From NCBI RefSeq assembly GCF_004337985.1, contig NW_021940921.1:310001-374000 (forward strand): 64,000 nt of DNA. The letters are read 5' to 3'. The translations under genes were made by a program, and so were the position numbers. Under the pieces are notes generated by a model. The model had not been told where the DNA came from. It was given only the letters and a program-made list of their open reading frames with translations, and made no database searches. Source of the DNA: Pyricularia pennisetigena (Eukaryota; Ascomycota; Sordariomycetes; Magnaporthales; Pyriculariaceae). Shown piece after piece: positions 10,383 to 20,665 of the stretch (positions within the stretch are counted from its first letter, which is position 1; the number at the start of each line of letters is the position of its first letter).

Positions 10383-13290
10383 TTTTTGGGCCTGGATCTC
10401 GTTACAATCACCTGTAATTCCGTTTCCTTCAAAGGTTAACTAACCATCCGTAGTCCGTTTTAAACCTTAAAAAAGCTAATTTACAAGGTCCTGCTTTAAA
10501 TCCGATAATAAAAAAGGTTTTAACAACGGATTTCTTATATAGGAAACCCCCTTTTTTTCGGAAATAATCCCTTTTATATTAGGTTGCATAAAAGGGTTAT
10601 TTAGCGGTGTACCGGGTTTACGAGGCCCAATTTCACGTGGATTTTCAGGGCTTTTACCGCTAAATTTCTACGTTACAGGTGAATTTACGGTTATCTCCGT
10701 ATTTTGTTCGGGATTTAGTTTTTCCGTTACCGTATTTTCTTCCGGTTCCGAATCGGTGTAAATTCTATAATCCTCGTAATTTTCGGGGTTTATATTATTT
10801 AGCTTTACTTCCAGCGGGGCTGCGTAACCCTTTATAACCCCTTGTAAAGCTATACTAAAAACGGTGCTATATTTACCTATTACACAAGCGTAATTCGAAA
10901 TAATATTATTCCGAATAAGGATATTATACCTTTTAACCTTTAAATAAAACGAATATTTAACGGTATTTAATCGTCCCCACGTTTTGCGATCCTTATCGTA
11001 CAAGGTGTTCTTTAATAATACGCCCCCTATATAATAATATATAAGGCCATTAACGATATTTATTCCAAACGAGGGAATATATAAAACGTTATTTAACGTA
11101 ACCTTTTTAAATTCGTCAGCTTTTTGGCCGTAACGGACCTGTATTTTCACAATTCCGCTATTTACAGGCCTAATAGGGCTATTTTTTTTACCGATTTCGA
11201 CTGTAAAACCGGGGGTATAATCGGTAAAAAATTGCTTATTTGCAAAAATATGGTGCGTATTACTTGTATCGTACAGGATAAGATAACCTAATTTCCATAA
11301 TTTAAGGGTCCTTTTTACGTCGCGTCCAAGCTTCGTTTTAACTTTGCAATTAGCTGCTTAAACCTGTGGTTTTAACGTTTTACCGGTATCGGTTTCCAAA
11401 TCCGAATTCGAACGTAATTTTATAATTCCGCTAATGGCGAAATTAACCTTTTATTCCAAGGCGTTATACGTTGCGCCTTCGTTAACGTCATTTAAAATCG
11501 AGCCCGTAAATAATTCGAAATCCATACAAATTATGGACGTTCCAGCGGTTAATTCGTTGGAAAAGGATTTAATATTTTTTGCAGAAGCAGAATCCGAATT
11601 AAAATTTTTACTCTTTTTTCGTAATTTAAAGGTGTTTTCCTGCCCATTATTTTCCTTTTTAGCGCCTTTTTTAGTGTTATTTTACCCGTTCTTGTGCCTT
11701 CAAACCTATAATTAGCGGCCTTAGCCGCTATAAAGCCCGAAATCGAATTTTTGGATATAAGGTCCGCCATAAAATATTGCAAATTTAATTTTTCCGAATT
11801 TTAGCCTATTGCCTGCAGGGCCAATTGGGTATTACGTTGGCGTTCGGTCCAAATAGGGAATATACCCTCCAGAGCCCGTAAGTACTAATTTCGTACGTTT
11901 ACGGGGTTATTTTGTACGTTGGTATTCGCTAATTTAATTACCAGTAAATTAAAACGGCTATTAAATTCAGGTATTATTCCTTTAAATTTCAAAAAATTTA
12001 AAACGTCGATTTCCCGATATAATAAATTTTGACTAATTTCGGGTGCAACGGAATAATTATCTTCCAAGGTTTTATAAACCCTTTGTGAACATGGCTAGCG
12101 CAGGGCTCATTATATTAGCTACCCTGCATTATCTCATAACGGCTAGCACGGGCTAATTTTATTAGTCACCCTGCATCGAATAAATAAATAAATAACAAAT
12201 AAAACGTATACGCGTTTATACACACAAAGCTTTATATATCACGTCTTTGTTCATAGTTTCAACAACAAAACAAATACGTCATATTTAATCTAGCTTAGTG
12301 GTATAATGCACGTACCATAATCTATATCATATATACGTTGAAGTGCGTGGGTTCGAATCCCGTTGTGGTCGCAGATTTTCTGTGCATGCATAAACACAAT
12401 AGGCCGTTAGGCTCAATGGGCCGTTAGGCTCAATAGGTCGTTAGGCTCAATAGGTCGGCAGGTCAGTCACATGAATAAGGCCAAATCATGTGACGTGACC
12501 CCGCATTCCGGACATCCGGATCGAAGATCTGCACCTACGGATTCGAACACGTAATTCATAACTTAGCCTTAGATTCATCACCTTCATAACTTTCATCGAT
12601 TCAACGATTTAACGAATCGATTGTGCAACAATATATCATCTCTATTACCCGCTAGCAGACGGTTATCTGCCATTTTAACGTTCCATCAGCCTTATACGTG
12701 ATCCACTTTTCCCCGCGTTCAAGATTAAGCTTATTCTATCTCGTAACCTCCTCACACCCTTACGGGGCTGGAATGCCATACAATGGATTTTAAAAGTTCC
12801 TTAGTTAAACTGTTTTTTATTAGCAATAATACGATTAATTGCTCGTGTTCCGGTAAAATATAGCCAATTTCAGGGTAGGAAATAAATTCCGCTGCTTTTA
12901 TAACGCTAAACTGTACTACTAACGCCTATTCCCACCAATCCTGATTGCTAACCCCTATTAATTTACAATTTTCGGGGAAAAAAAATACCCGTTTCGATAA
13001 TTTCTTACCTATCCCGTCACCTAAAATGAGGTTACCAGGTGGATTAGGGGGTGCGGTAACGGGTTTAATTTCCGAATTACTATTAAAATTAGTGGAACCG
13101 CCGTTTTTGGGGGTTAATAAGGCAGTTAATTGTTAAATTGTCTTTTAAAATTAATTTATTTGCGTAATTAACGCTTTTAATTGCAGGTTTTGGCCTGTAA
13201 TTTAGCGGTTAAAACTTCGTTCAAACTGGGTTCAAACCAGCTATTTGTTGGAATTAAGCCTGGAAGGCCCGATATAGGGCTGTTTTCCAT
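10383..13290 (-). pseudogene. element B copy 1: decayed copia-like gag-protease relic, interrupted by solo LTR
   Basis: Read on the minus strand. A gag-like ORF starts at ATG 13290 and continues, with several stops (for example TAG after a Trp-Trp-Glu), through the solo-LTR insertion at 12084-12756. A protease-like part follows (about 11300-10668) with the copia-type pattern H-I-F..F..Y..G, then V-L-Y-I-P-S-F-G-I-N. Stops mostly fit Gln to stop, as repeat-induced mutation gives. The frame is cut where the LTR of element A begins, so integrase, RT and RNase H are missing here. Confidence 0.65.
12084..12756 (+). mobile_element. solo LTR of element A with CCCTT target duplication
   Basis: A 673-bp LTR, TGTGAACATGG to CTCCTCACA, with no internal element sequence beside it. 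It is flanked by CCCTT at 12079-12083 and 12757-12761, the 5-bp duplication expected of a copia integrase. The paralogous element B copy at 17675-17680 shows the uninterrupted site (CCGTT followed by ACGGGG). It is longer than the other LTRs mainly because of one extra 17-bp internal repeat unit. Confidence 0.92.
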
Positions 13291-14560
13291 TATAGGTAAT
13301 TTAAATTATAATTGCAATTCGCTAATTTATAATTATGATTAATTAACCTAATTACTTAAAAGTAAATATTTTATAAATTTAGAATTTGCTATACCGTTTA
13401 CCCTTTAACGGGTATAAGCCTATAATTACCAATTACAGGGCTTATTATTATTTCCAATAGTTCAAATTTATTAAAATATAGGGTTGGAATCCCTAAAATC
13501 CATAAATAATGGGTGGCCTGGTATTTGTACCAATCCAAATATACGTAACGAATTTAATTCGTTAAATAAATGCAGGGTAAATTGCAGGGTATCGTGCAGG
13601 GTAAATTAACTATTAACGTAATTCCGCTGGTGGGTTTATAAGTTATTATAAACCCTATTAAACGCATTAAAATTTAATAGGTTATTAGCAAACGAATATA
13701 GGGGTTTTTAGCCCTAATTCGCTAGCGTAAACCCTATTAAAAATTTAAACCAATTACAATAGCGTGCACGATCCATAAAAACTATACCAAAAGTTTTTGG
13801 ATTTGCAATGCAAACGATCGCTGCAATACCTAAAAGGGTTTAAATCGAACGCTAATTTTCAGCGATTTTTATTGTAAATACAGGGGGTTAAATGCTAAAT
13901 TAGCGCTTAAAACCAACAATTTTGCACAAAACCAGCAATATTTTCGTTAATATACGTGCTGTAAAAATGCGATTATAACCAAAATAAAACTTAAATTTAA
14001 AATTTTCCAGCGATGTAAAATGCATTTTAATGTATAAATTACAACTTTTCCGGGTTTATAACCTATTAATAGTATAAGTTGCTAATAGGGGGTTAAATAC
14101 TAACCTAAGTGCGGCGTGGTGCTAATTGCGTTGTAAATACCTGTAATCACAGGGTTTGTATATATTAAATTCACTAATTTTGGGATTAATAAATTTAATT
14201 TATTGGTGGGGGAGATTTTGCTTTATTTCCCTTATATATTTTCCGATATCGAAATGGGGGTCCGCACCCCGCAAAGCGCTCCGGTGCCGCACACGATTTT
14301 CCGAAAAATTATTTTATATACGTTATTGAAAAAACACTTTTATTTTTATATAAACCATTTTTGGGTTCGAATTAATTTGCTAATTTGGTGTAAATTTTAA
14401 CCCGGTACAGGGTAATTAATTCGTCAATGCAGGGTAGGTATTAAACCCGGTGCAGGGTGAAACCCCATTCGCTGATTTTGAATCGCAACTCTTACAATAT
14501 ATAAAATATATAGTTTTAGGGTTTATCCCTGAAACCTAAAGCTCCACAATTAATCCATTT
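13291..14560 (-). repeat. element B copy 1: 5' untranslated and probable LTR region
   Basis: This AT-rich stretch upstream (minus-strand sense) of the element B gag start is repeated, diverged, at 18210-19460. A block of roughly 400 bp near 14080-14490 also recurs at about 16530-16940 and 19030-19420. Shared landmarks are GTGCGGCGTGGTGCTAATT-like sequence, TTTATTGGTGGGGG and GGTCCGCACCCC. The block is probably the LTR of element B, but I could not fix its ends. No coding potential is visible. Confidence 0.5.
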
Positions 14561-14919
14561 CGCTCGCTTCGCTCCATTTTGTGGTTTAATTGCGGTTTTG
14601 CAATGTATTTGTAGGTCCATCCAAAAAACGTTTTGGTTTAGGTTTGAGGATAATTTGTTGATTTTCGCCGTTTATAGCGGTATTTTTGGCCTTTTTTTAA
14701 CCGAAACTCCTTTATTATTCCACAACCATACACAATATTGAAAAAATAAAATATCGTTGAAAATAGCGTTTAATACCGCTATTAGCAGCGATTAGATTTA
14801 TTTTTTTATTTGTTATAATGGCCGAATTCGATACCACCTGCCCTTAATCCGTTTATGGCGGTACTGTTTTTTCGATTTTTTTTTCGATTTTCGATTTTTT
14901 TTAATATTATTTTTTATTT

Positions 14920-14955
14920 TTGACCAAATCTATATTTTTTGTACGTGGAGGGTCG

Positions 14956-14986
<31 letters not shown>

Positions 14987-15612
14987 TTATTAGAAATTTT
15001 GGTGCATATACCAGATTGTATAAACAGTTAAATAAGCGGATAGGTAAAGTATATATTTTTTTATGTATAATTTACAATCGAAACTCGTTTATATTTTTAC
15101 CAGTTTTAACGATAATGAAATTAAAGCTTCAAAAATTCGATTATGTATATAAATAAACGTCCGAGCTCAATCTTATTTATAATATCGGTTTTAAAACCTA
15201 TTTAATAAAAGAAAATGCTAAATGTGTATTTTATAAATCTTTTTGTTTTATTTGATTAATTTTATATTATTTTCGTTTTGCAGCCAAATTTTGTGGTTTT
15301 TGCACGTGGGGGGTGGCATATATATATTTAATATAATGCATTATTTTGGTACGTATATTTAATTATATAAGCCGTTGAATATGCGGATAGGTAAAGTGTA
15401 TCCAATTTTATATATATTTTATAATCGAAATGCTTTTACATTTTTACCAATTTTAGTATTAATAAAACCAAAGTTTGAAGAAGTGGATAATGTATATAAA
15501 CAAACGTTAACGTAAAACCCGATTTACAATACCGGCCCTTTTTATTTTTTTATATAAAAAAATGCTGAATATGTATTATTTTTATATTTATTGCTTTACT
15601 TAATTAAATAAA
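14920..15612. repeat. diverged tandem duplication, unit about 347 bp
   Basis: Two copies in direct orientation. The landmark GCGGATAGGTAAAGT is at 15036-15050 and 15383-15397, an offset of 347. Before it both carry TTTTTG.ACGTGG.GGGT and after it TTTTTACCA.TTTTA and GTATATAAA.AAACGT at matching spacing. Differences are numerous, so the duplication is old or heavily mutated. Confidence 0.6.
14956..14984. repeat. (TA)n microsatellite
   Basis: An uninterrupted run of about 14 TA units inside the first copy of the 347-bp duplication. The second copy has only a short TA tract at the equivalent place. Confidence 0.9.
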
Positions 15613-16010
15613 GTTTTTAAAAAAAAGAAAAATAAAATTCTTCAATTGATTGATGAAAGAATGCCTAAGTTAAACTTTTTTTTAAATTTACCAATATTTG
15701 CGTAAATTATTCAGGTTTTTAACAAAATGTTAGTTAATATAAAGATATTAATAATATTTTTGTTTTAATCGATAATTGCATGCACTTTGCAGTATTGGGT
15801 CTGCTAGGCTATAAATACTGTAACTAAAATTAAAATTAAAATTATTTATTATTATTTAAAATAAAAATTAAATATAACGAAAAATTACAAATTTCACTTA
15901 ATATTTTAATAATTTTTCATATACAGTGGTTATAAAAGCGCGGCCGGCATTTAAATAATCAGCAAACTCCAATAAATCTAACGCAAATTATTATATATTT
16001 TTAAAATTTT

Positions 16011-16395
16011 TAATAATTTTTTTTATACGAATATTTAATTGCATACTATGGGTACACTATTTTCTATTACCATTATAATGCGAATATATTATATATACCC
16101 GCTACAAACGGCAAAATACCACAAACTATCCTTATATTAATAAAATAATTATGGACGATATCGTAATATTAAATATATTGTTAATAATACCGTTATAAAC
16201 GGCGAAATGCGACAAATTATCGTTGGTGGTACCGCCATAAACGGCGAAATGCGACAAAATATCCTCAAATTAAAACGAACGCGATTTTTTCGGCCGATAT
16301 AATTGGTCGAAAAACCAAGTGGCTGAAAAGTATATGGAGCGCTCGGTCCCTATTACGAAGCAGGGGGGTTTAATTTAAACACTGAAACTACAAAA
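16011..16395. repeat. mutated copy of the repeat found at 19.84-20.10 kb
   Basis: Similar to 19840-20100 from TATTTAATTGCATAC onwards, including the 116-bp fold-back core at 16264-16379. Differences in the core are overwhelmingly G-to-A and C-to-T relative to the GC-rich copy, for example CTCAGACTAGA against CTCAAATTAAA. Degenerate copies of a CCGCCATAAACGGCGAAA-like motif also sit near 16105, 16190 and 16230. Confidence 0.7.
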
Positions 16396-17086
16396 TATAA
16401 TAGAAAATTTGACAACCTCAGCAGCCCCATTTCGGTATTATTTATTATAGTTAATATATAAATAAAAATGGACCCATTACAGGCTAAATAACGCATATAA
16501 TTAACAGTTAATAATATGGGTTGCTAACAGGGGTTTTAGCATTAACCTAGGTGCGGCGTGGTGCTAATTACGTTGTAAAAACCTGTAATTACAGGGTTTA
16601 AATACACTATATTATTCACTAAATTTAGGATTAATAAATTTGATTTATTGGTGGGGGAAACTTTGTTTTATCTCCCTTATATCTTTTTCGACATCGAAAT
16701 GGGGGTCCGCACCCCGCAAAGGGTTCCGGTACCGCACACGATTTTCCGAAAAATCATTTTATATGCGTTATTAAAAAAAACAACCTTATTTTTATTTAAA
16801 CCATTTTTGGATTCGCACTAATTTGCTAATTTGGTGAAAATATTAACCCGGTACAGGGTAGCTGACTCGTAAATGCAGGGTGGGTATTAGGCCCGGTACA
16901 GGGTGAAACCCCATTCGCTAACTTCAAATCGCAACTCCTGCAACATATATAGCGGAAAATCCGACCGCCCCAACAACCCCACTTCGGCACTATCTATTAT
17001 GGCTTATATACAAATAAAAATGGACCCATTACATGCTAAATAACGCATATAATTAACACATATTGCTAACAGTTAACGTTACCTGG
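16396..17086 (-). repeat. element B LTR-like block (middle copy)
   Basis: A third copy of the probable element B LTR block. It is bounded on both sides by a sequence shared with the third copy (AATGGACCCATTACA followed by GCTAAATAACGCATATAATTAAC, at about 16465-16510 and 17015-17060, and again near 19510-19550). It abuts element B gag sequence at 17087, so the pol part of this copy is missing. Confidence 0.45.
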
Positions 17087-18209
17087 AATCGAGCTCGTAA
17101 ATAATTTAAAATCCATGGAAATTATGGTCGTTCCAGCGGTTAATTCGCTGGAGGAGGATTTAATATTTTTTGCAAAAACGGAATCCGAATTTGAGTTTTT
17201 ATTACTCTTTTTTCGTAATTTAAAAGTGTTTTCCTACCCATTATTTTCCTTCTTAACACCTTTTTTAACGTTCTTTTTTACCTGACTTTCGACCTTTAAA
17301 CCTATAATTAGCAACCTTAGCCGTTATAAACCCTGAAATCGAATTTTCGGATATAAGGTCCGCCATAAGGTATTGCAAATTTAATTTTTTCGAATTTTGG
17401 CCTATAATTTGTAAAACCCGTTGGGTATTGCGTTGGGGTTCGGTCCAAATACGGAATATCTCTTCCAAAGCCCGTAAATACTAACTTCGTACATTTACGG
17501 GGTTAATTTGCACGTTAATATTCGCTAATTTAATTACCAGTAAATTAAAACGGTTATTAAATTTGAGTATCGATCCTTTAAATTTTGAAAAATTCATAAC
17601 GTGGAATTCCCGATATAGCGAATCTCGGCTAATTTCGGGTATAATAAAATAGCTATTTTCCAAGGTTTTATAAACCGTTACGGGGTTGGAATATTATGCA
17701 ATGGATTTTAAAAATGTTTTGGTTAAACTGTTTTTTATGAATTATAATAGGATTAATTGCTCGTATTCCGGTAAGGTATAACCAATTTTAAAATTGGAAA
17801 TAAAATCCGCTGTTTTTATAACGCTAAATTATACTATTAACGCCCGTTCCCACCAATCGAAATTACTGACCTTTATTAATTTACAATTTTCGGGGAAAAA
17901 AAATACCCGTTTCGATAATTTCTTACCTATCCCGTCACCTAAAATAAGGTTACCAGGTGGATTAGGGGGTGCGGTAACGGGTTTAATTTCCGAATTACTA
18001 TTAAAATTAGTGGAATCGCCGTCTTTCGGGGTTAATAGGGCAGTTAATTGTTAAATTGTTTTTTAAAATTAATTTATTTACGTAATTAACGCTTTTAATT
18101 ACAGGTTTTGGGCCTGTAATTTAGCGGTTAAAACTTCGTTTAAACTGGGTTTAAACCCCCTACTTATTGGAATTAAGCCTGGAAAACCCGATATAAGGCT
18201 TTTTTCCAT
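17087..18209 (-). pseudogene. element B copy 2: decayed copia-like gag relic
   Basis: Homologous to copy 1 from 11496 to 13290 but without the solo LTR. The gag-like ORF starts at ATG 18209 and reads leftwards with several stops. Segments corresponding to Phe-Lys-Gly, Phe-Asn-Asn-Arg-Phe and Leu-Val-Ile-Lys-Leu-Ala are shared with copy 1. Protease and the rest of pol are absent, replaced by the LTR-like block at 17086. It serves as the empty-site reference for the solo LTR. Confidence 0.6.
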
Positions 18210-19540
18210 TATAGGGTAATTTAAATTATAATTGCAATTCGCTAATTTATAATTATAATTAATTAACCTAATTACCTAAAGGTAAATATTTTATGAATTT
18301 AGAATTTGCTATACCGTTTGCCCTTTAACGGGTATAGGCCTGTAACTACTAATTACAGGGTTTATTGCTATTTCCAATGGTCGAAATTCATTAAAATACA
18401 CGGTTGGAATCCCTAAAATCCGCAATTAATGGGTGCCCTGGTATTTATACTAATCCAGGTGCACGTAACGAATTCAATTCGTCAAATGGGTGTAGGGTAA
18501 TTTGCAGGGTATTGTGCAGGGTAACATGCAAATATCGTGCAGGGTAGCGAACCAATTAACGTAATTCCGTTAATGGGTTTATGGGTTATTATAAACCCTA
18601 TTAAACGCACCAAAATTTTGTGGGGTATTGCGAACAAATACAGGGGTTTTTGGCCCCAATTCGCTAGCGTAAACCCTATTAAAATTTTGAACCAATTATA
18701 ATGGCGTACACGATCCACAAAAACCACACCAAAAATTTTGGATTTGCAATGCAAATGATCGCTGCAATACCTGAAAATTAGGCCTGAATCGAACGTTAAT
18801 TTTTAGCGATCCTCACTGTAAATACAGGGGGTTAAATGCTGAATTAGCGCCTAAAACCAACAGTTTCGCACAAAAACAGCAATATTTTCGTTAATGTACG
18901 TACTGTAAAAATACGACAATAACCAAAATAAAGCTTAGATTTTAAATTTACCAGCGATGCAAAATGCATTTTGGTGCACAAACTAAAACCTCTCCGGGCT
19001 TATAACCTGTTGATAATATGGGTTATTAACAGGGGTTGAGGCATTAACTTAAGTGCGGCGTAGTGCTAATTGCGTTGTAAAAACCTGTAATTACAGGTTT
19101 TAAATATATTAAATTGTTCACTAAAATTTGGGATTAATAGATTTAATTTATTGGTGGGGGAGATTTTGCTTTATTTCCTTTATATATTTTCCGACATCGA
19201 AATGGAAGTCCGCACCCCTTAAAGCGTTCTGGTGCCGCACACGATTTTCCGAAAAATTATTTTGTATACGTTGTTAAAAAAAACACCCTTATTTTTATAT
19301 AAACCATTTCTGGGTGCGCACTAATTTGCTAATTTGGTCAAAGCTCCAATTCGATATAGGGTAGCTAACTTGTAAGTGCAGGGTGGGTGTTAAACCCTAT
19401 TCGCTAACCTTTTAAATCGCAATTCCTGTAATATAAAATATAACGGATAATCCAATAACCCCAACAGCCCCACTTCGGCACTATTTATTGTGACTTATAT
19501 ACGATCAAAAGTGGCCTCATTACATGCTAAATAACGCATA
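18210..19540 (-). repeat. element B copy 2: 5' untranslated and probable LTR region
   Basis: Parallels 13291-14560 almost throughout, with transition-type differences. No coding potential is visible. A short perfect inverted repeat (TTACGTGCAA at 19557-19566, TTGCACGTAA at 19582-19591) lies just beyond its end. Confidence 0.5.
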
Positions 19541-20665
19541 TAATTAACACGATAATTTACGTGCAATGCCGCACAGGCCATTTGCACGTAATTTACCCGC
19601 CCAGTTGCGGGTATAAAACGGAAGGACGTTTAGAAGCTCACCCCTAGATAGTTTCATAGAAGATACACAATTAATATCTTTATATTCGTATAATAACGTT
19701 CTATTAATGGATCGGCATTGCGAAAGGCCTATTAACACAAATATTTATATAATCAGGAAAGCTGAACCAGCGGTTTCTGTGTCAAAAAAATGTAAAAAGA
19801 TCCCATATTGCAACGCAGGTTACCCCATATTTCTACAATTTCTATTTAACTATTTATTTAAATATTTAATTGCATACAGTGATTATAGGATTATTATTGC
19901 GTATACAGTGCACGCACAGTGCGAACACAGTAAAAATACCCGCCATAAGCGGCGAAAATCGATAAGGTGTCCTCAGACTAGAACGAGCGCGATCTTTTCG
20001 GCCAATGCAATTGGTCGAAAAGCCATGTGGCTGAAAGGTACATGGAGCGCTCGGTCCCCACTGCGAAGCAGGGGGGTCTAGTCTGAGCACTGAGACTACC
20101 GTCCAGCGTCAGCAAACAAAAAAATGGCGGTGCAAGGGTCTCTGTGTCGCCAAGACGAGGTTCAGCCCCCAGGCCAAGCCGGAAGCCGCGCCAAAGTCTG
20201 GACATGGAGGGCAGGGCAGCCAATCGAGGAGGAGCAAACGGCACTCTGGCGCCTAAAAATAACGATGGTTCTTTCTGGATAAGAACAAGCATCGCGTGTC
20301 CACTTGGGGGCTGAATGCACCTCGACGTCGTTTGTATGCGATGCTTCGCCCCAGAACCCCACCCCTTGCCGATGCAAACAGAACAAGCCCCTCGGTCTTG
20401 TTTGGTTCCGTGAAACTTTCGGATACAGGCAAGTTGATATTATTTCAAATGGCCGAGACCGCATTTTGTTATTTCTGGTTTTCATTTCATTTTCCATTCC
20501 CATTTCAAAACAAAAACAAAGACTTGGTATTCTCATCCCTTCCATCTTGCATTTATCCTCCCTTAATACCCTACCCAGCGCGCCAAAACTGGCCGAGCTG
20601 AGTGACCTCCAAGCAAAGAACGGTAGAATCACTTCTCCCTATTGGTACAGCAGACGCACAAAAAT
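19541..20665. other. boundary between AT-rich repeats and GC-balanced gene DNA
   Basis: Base composition changes sharply between about 19.85 and 20.0 kb. The left part holds repeat debris, the middle a fold-back element (19972-20087), and the right part is the presumed promoter and 5' leader of the FAD gene at 20666. Reading frames of 100 to 180 codons at 20.2-20.8 kb overlap one another on both strands and resemble nothing I know. Confidence 0.55.
19972..20087. repeat. 116-bp fold-back element with cloverleaf-like pairing
   Basis: The ends CTCAGACTAGA (19972-19982) and TCTAGTCTGAG (20077-20087) are perfect inverted repeats. Inside are three consecutive hairpins: CTTTTCGGCCAAT with ATTGGTCGAAAAG (19994-20022, one G/T pair), CCATGT with ACATGG (20023-20045), and CCCC.CTGC with GCAG.GGGG (20056-20074). 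A mutated copy of identical length lies at 16264-16379. It could be a miniature inverted-repeat element or part of a larger repeat; no coding content. Confidence 0.7.

Larger units (their letters stand above)
14561..16010. other. AT-rich repeat debris
   Basis: No gene is visible. It contains a (TA)n microsatellite at 14956-14984 and a diverged tandem duplication (separate entry). Confidence 0.5.

Noticed and set aside
19972..20087. Hammerhead or twister ribozyme in the fold-back element
   Set aside because: The conserved CUGANGA and GAAA core arrangement of hammerheads is absent and I cannot place twister consensus bases.
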